Source of the DNA: Nitrosotalea sp.
GTDB taxonomy: Archaea; Thermoproteota; Nitrososphaeria; Nitrososphaerales; Nitrosopumilaceae
NCBI GenBank assembly: GCA_031296345.1
Contig: JARLFW010000078.1
Coordinates: forward strand, 1-7,299
DNA length: 7,299 nt
Reading direction: 5' to 3'
Position numbers and translations under genes: made by a program. The notes below the pieces were generated by a model. The model saw only the letters and a list, made by a program, of their open reading frames with translations. It was not told the origin of the DNA and did not search any database. Shown one piece after another: positions 5,255 through 7,299 of this stretch. The first letter of the stretch is position 1. Each line of letters begins with the position of its first letter.

Positions 5255-5785
5255 GTGTTGTTTGACTTTTTCTACCTAGCATCAGAACTCAAAAGAGTAC
5301 CACGTAAAGGATGGATAAGTAAAGTTGGAATAGAACACCCCGAGTCAGTAGCAGACCATTCTTACACCACCGCAATCATGGCAATGGTTTTTTCAGACTC
5401 ACAAAAATTGGACACTGAAAAAATTCTCAAAATGTCACTTCTTCATGATTTGGCAGAATCAATCACTGGAGATTTTATGCCAGATGAGATCTCAAAGGAG
5501 AACAAGAAGATAGTTGAAGATGATGCCATGAAAGAGATCTTCTCCAAGCTGCCAGACAATCTTGCAGAACAATATGACAAAATATGGCAGGAATATATTC
5601 AAGCAAATACAAAAGAGTCCATCCTCTTACATGAAATTGACAAGCTAGAGATGGCCATCCAAGCTGCAAAATATTCTTCAGAAGGATTTTCAAATGAAAA
5701 ATTAAGTTTGTTTGTAGACTCGGCAAAAAAAGAGATAAAATCAAAAGAACTTTTGGACATACTTGATACACTATCGTATAAATAA
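5255..5785 (+). CDS. HD-domain hydrolase of the YfbR/HDDC2 type (probable 5'-deoxynucleotidase), 176 residues
   Basis: This is a soluble metal-dependent phosphohydrolase. Bacterial YfbR and eukaryotic HDDC2 relatives remove phosphate from deoxynucleoside 5'-monophosphates. The HD signature is complete: ESVADHS (H35), LLHDLAES (H64-D65, E68), GDF (D73) and HEIDKLEMAIQA (D129), the residues that hold the divalent metal. The N-terminus with F-F-x-L-A and L-K-R-x-x-R-x-G-W is typical of the group. Length is normal. GTG at 5255 is chosen because a promoter box lies 24 nt ahead; the adjacent TTG at 5258 would differ by only one residue. The stop codon overlaps the TATA-like box of the next gene, 20 nt away, so that gene may be read from both promoters. 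A role in dNTP pool balance or nucleotide salvage is likely, but the exact substrate is not shown. Confidence 0.9.
   Translation: MLFDFFYLASELKRVPRKGWISKVGIEHPESVADHSYTTAIMAMVFSDSQKLDTEKILKMSLLHDLAESITGDFMPDEISKENKKIVEDDAMKEIFSKLPDNLAEQYDKIWQEYIQANTKESILLHEIDKLEMAIQAAKYSSEGFSNEKLSLFVDSAKKEIKSKELLDILDTLSYK
5777..5784 (+). promoter_or_regulatory. TATA box TATAAATA embedded in the 3' end of the HD gene
   Basis: This near-perfect archaeal TATA box covers the last sense codons and stop of the HD gene and ends 21 nt before the ATG at 5806. It would give the 115-residue protein a leaderless message of its own, on top of any read-through. Confidence 0.5.
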
Positions 5786-5805
5786 CTAGAACTAGTTTTT
5801 CAATC

Positions 5806-6153
5806 ATGCAGTATTTTGTTGCATTAAAAATTGGCGAGAAAAGAGTCAAAGAGTCACGCGAGTATCTCAACAAGTTGTGCAATGATCAGGCAATGCCTGC
5901 TTTAGCACTAAGAGATAACAAGACCAATGTGTGGGAACCAGTAGGCGAGGAAAATCTCTACGCAGTTCTAAGTAATACAGGAGGATATGTGCTGTCAGAT
6001 TCTACTGGATACATGATAGTAATTTGTGATAAAAATGGAATTTCCAAAGCACTTGTTCGAGGTCTTAACGCTGAGCGCAAAGATGCCATTGTTACAAGAA
6101 TAAAATTAGATAATATTCCAGAGCACACGGGCGATGTTGTTCTTCCCGTTTAA
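5806..6153 (+). CDS. Unrecognised 115-residue soluble protein
   Basis: I do not recognise a family. The protein has no signal peptide or membrane segment. It opens with a beta-strand-like stretch and a basic amphipathic helix (IGEKRVKESREYLNKL), then alternates short strands and turns (LYAVLSNTGGYVLS, GYMIVICDKNG) and ends in a polar tail (IPEHTGDVVLPV). Two cysteines, 25 and 74, are too few for a metal ribbon. Codon use looks like that of its neighbours. The ATG is supported by the TATA box 21 nt upstream, and T-rich DNA follows the stop. It lies between the HD hydrolase (20 nt) and the LOR/SDH gene (74 nt), all in one direction. A role with either is only a guess. It may be a lineage-restricted conserved protein of this archaeal group. 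Confidence 0.8.
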   Translation: MQYFVALKIGEKRVKESREYLNKLCNDQAMPALALRDNKTNVWEPVGEENLYAVLSNTGGYVLSDSTGYMIVICDKNGISKALVRGLNAERKDAIVTRIKLDNIPEHTGDVVLPV

Positions 6154-6156
6154 TGA

Positions 6157-6167
6157 TTTTATTTTCG
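6157..6167 (+). terminator. T-rich terminator after the 115-residue protein gene
   Basis: TTTTATTTTCG begins three bases after the stop codon. There is no stem. Short T-runs like this are sufficient for termination in archaea. Confidence 0.35.
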
Positions 6168-6173
6168 AGTCTG

Positions 6174-6190
6174 TTGACAAATAATTGACA
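6174..6190 (+). promoter_or_regulatory. Tandem TTGACA pair upstream of the LOR/SDH promoter
   Basis: TTGACA occurs at 6174-6179 and 6185-6190, 11 nt apart start to start, about one turn of the helix. The second copy is five bases before the promoter box at 6193-6202, where an archaeal regulator could help or block transcription factor B. The motif is not a bacterial -35 box here, since no matching bacterial -10 arrangement or organism is indicated. Confidence 0.3.
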
Positions 6191-6192
6191 CC

Positions 6193-6202
6193 AAGATTAA
6201 AT
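6193..6202 (+). promoter_or_regulatory. Promoter box AAGATTAAAT for the LOR/SDH gene
   Basis: It matches the boxes at 5221-5230 and 5171-5180 (minus) at nine of ten positions and ends 25 nt before the ATG at 6228. The AGGA next to the ATG is too close to act as a normal ribosome-binding site, again pointing to a leaderless message. Confidence 0.5.
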
Positions 6203-6227
6203 TAGTACAAACCCGAAATCTCAGGAA

Positions 6228-7299
6228 ATGGTCAAGAAATACACTCATGAGATAGAGGTAAAAGGTCACCTCATCGATTCCATGATACTAACCAAAATTT
6301 TTGATGTCATCATGGACCTCAAGGGCGAGTTTCAAGTACAAGAGTTCAAGGTTGGAAAGCGCAAAAAAGATGCGAGTTATGCAAAACTTACAATTCAGGG
6401 TCAATCACAAGCACATCTTGATAAAATTCTAGAAGCAATATACCGCGAGGGCGCTACATCGAAGATCGAGCAAACTATTTCGCTAAAACCTGCACAAAAA
6501 GACATGGTAATGCCAGATGATTTTTACAGTACCACTAACAATCATACCGAAATATTTCACAAAGGAAAATGGATCAAGGTAGAAAACATGATGATGGACA
6601 AATGCATCACCGTTAAAGAAAACAGGGCATTTTGTACTCCAATTCGAGATGTAAAAAAAGGAGACAAGATAATTGTTGGAGAAAAAGGAATACGTGTCAC
6701 TCCACCTGAAAGACCAAGAGAAGGTGTAAACCTATTTCAATTCATGAGTAGTGGTAGCTCAAGTGAGAGACCTACTCAACATATTGCAAGAAAAGTTGCA
6801 GAGGACATTTACAGAATAAAGAAGCAGGGTGGAAAGATTGTTCTAGTAGGAGGGCCTGCAATTGTACACACTGGGGCATCTGATTCCATTGCAATGCTGA
6901 TAAGAACCGGATTTATCAATGCAGTTCTTGCAGGAAATGCACTTGCAGTTCATGATATAGAATATTCAACTCTTGGTACATCACTTGGAATGAATGTGCA
7001 AGATGGCACACTTGCAGTAAGAGGGCATAGAAATCACATGCAGGCAATTAATTCAGTCTTCAAAGCTGGGTCAATTCCAAAAATGGTAGAAAAAAAAATA
7101 TTGACTAGAGGAATAATGTATGAATGTGTAAAAAATAAAGTCCCGTTTGTACTTGCAGGTTCTCTAAGAGATGACGGCCCACTACCAGATGTTATTACAG
7201 ATATGACAGTGGCTCAGCGAAAATACAAGGAAATAGTAAAGGATGCAAAACTTGTCATCATGGTTTCAACAATGCTTCATTCCATTGCCACTGGTAACA
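6228..7299 (+). CDS. LOR/SDH-domain protein, probable archaeal ornithine cyclodeaminase (3' end outside the window)
   Basis: The frame is open from the ATG to the right edge, 357 codons without a stop; the family is usually somewhat over 400 residues, so only the C-terminus is missing. It matches the LOR/SDH bifunctional-enzyme conserved domain family (TIGR00300 type). The N-terminal part (KKYTHEIEVKGHLIDSMIL, then GEFQVQEFKVGKRKKDASYAKL) is the small alpha/beta domain of that family. Next comes a beta-rich section with FCTPIRDVKKGDKIIVGEKGIRV. The Rossmann-like segment GGKIVLVGGPAIVHTGA likely binds NAD. Typical family blocks are LAGNALAVHDIE, GTSLGMNVQDG, GHRNHMQAIN and LAGSLRDDGPLPDV. Members from cyanobacteria (C-terminal part of the arginine dihydrolase AgrE/ArgZ) and methanogens have been reported to turn ornithine into proline with release of ammonia. 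Here the guanidine-hydrolysing domain is absent, so ornithine would be the expected substrate. The old lysine-ketoglutarate-reductase name is probably misleading. Confidence 0.9.
   Translation, partial: MVKKYTHEIEVKGHLIDSMILTKIFDVIMDLKGEFQVQEFKVGKRKKDASYAKLTIQGQSQAHLDKILEAIYREGATSKIEQTISLKPAQKDMVMPDDFYSTTNNHTEIFHKGKWIKVENMMMDKCITVKENRAFCTPIRDVKKGDKIIVGEKGIRVTPPERPREGVNLFQFMSSGSSSERPTQHIARKVAEDIYRIKKQGGKIVLVGGPAIVHTGASDSIAMLIRTGFINAVLAGNALAVHDIEYSTLGTSLGMNVQDGTLAVRGHRNHMQAINSVFKAGSIPKMVEKKILTRGIMYECVKNKVPFVLAGSLRDDGPLPDVITDMTVAQRKYKEIVKDAKLVIMVSTMLHSIATGN

Noticed and set aside
5239..5265. Short leader peptide ATG at 5239 before the HD gene
   Set aside because: Only eight codons, out of frame, and downstream of a promoter box whose predicted transcript would start after it.
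5475..5882. A 135-codon minus-strand frame across the HD gene and the 115-residue protein gene
   Set aside because: It lies opposite well-supported coding sequence, including catalytic HD residues, and its translation resembles no protein family.

Overview
The window looks like chromosomal DNA of an ammonia-oxidising archaeon of the Nitrosopumilus type (Nitrososphaerota, formerly Thaumarchaeota). Pointers are the AT-rich sequence, two exported proteins ending in a PEFG-CTERM tail (a sorting signal known mainly from this group), short intergenic gaps with TATA-like boxes about 20-26 nt before start codons (leaderless transcripts), a tRNA gene without encoded CCA, and an archaeal stand-alone LOR/SDH-type enzyme. 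This assignment rests on family knowledge, not on a database search.

Layout, left to right. Bases 1-1724 hold an ABC exporter operon: an ATPase cut by the left edge, then an overlapping (ATGA) ABC-2 permease. A 360-nt gap (1725-2084) contains a probable 43-residue single-span membrane protein (1815-1946) and a dyad just before the next promoter. At 2085-2711 is the first PEFG-CTERM protein. Convergent to it on the minus strand is a two-CBS-domain protein (2825-3253). A 44-residue zinc-ribbon protein (3447-3581) and a second PEFG-CTERM protein (3649-4446) follow on the plus strand. On the minus strand come tRNA-Phe(GAA) (4491-4564) and a PduO-type cobalamin adenosyltransferase (4608-5144). Divergent from the latter are an HD-domain deoxynucleotidase-like hydrolase (5255-5785), an unrecognised 115-residue protein (5806-6153) and a LOR/SDH ornithine-cyclodeaminase-family protein (6228 to beyond the right edge).

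The adenosyltransferase, HD protein, 115-residue protein and LOR/SDH protein look like separate housekeeping or metabolic units, most with their own promoter. The adenosyltransferase would make adenosylcobalamin, which this group needs for methylmalonyl-CoA mutase in the 3-hydroxypropionate/4-hydroxybutyrate carbon-fixation cycle. The left half (exporter, small membrane protein, two sorted surface proteins) is more envelope-oriented.

The most interesting signals not explained by genes are these: a 22-nt element found three times in the same orientation in intergenic DNA (1770, 2734, 3601); a very regular TATA-to-start spacing that supports GTG and TTG starts and suggests a later start for the second PEFG protein; a tandem TTGACA pair one helical turn apart before the LOR/SDH promoter; and a U-U mismatch in the T-stem of tRNA-Phe. 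I see no CRISPR array, insertion sequence or clear mobile element.
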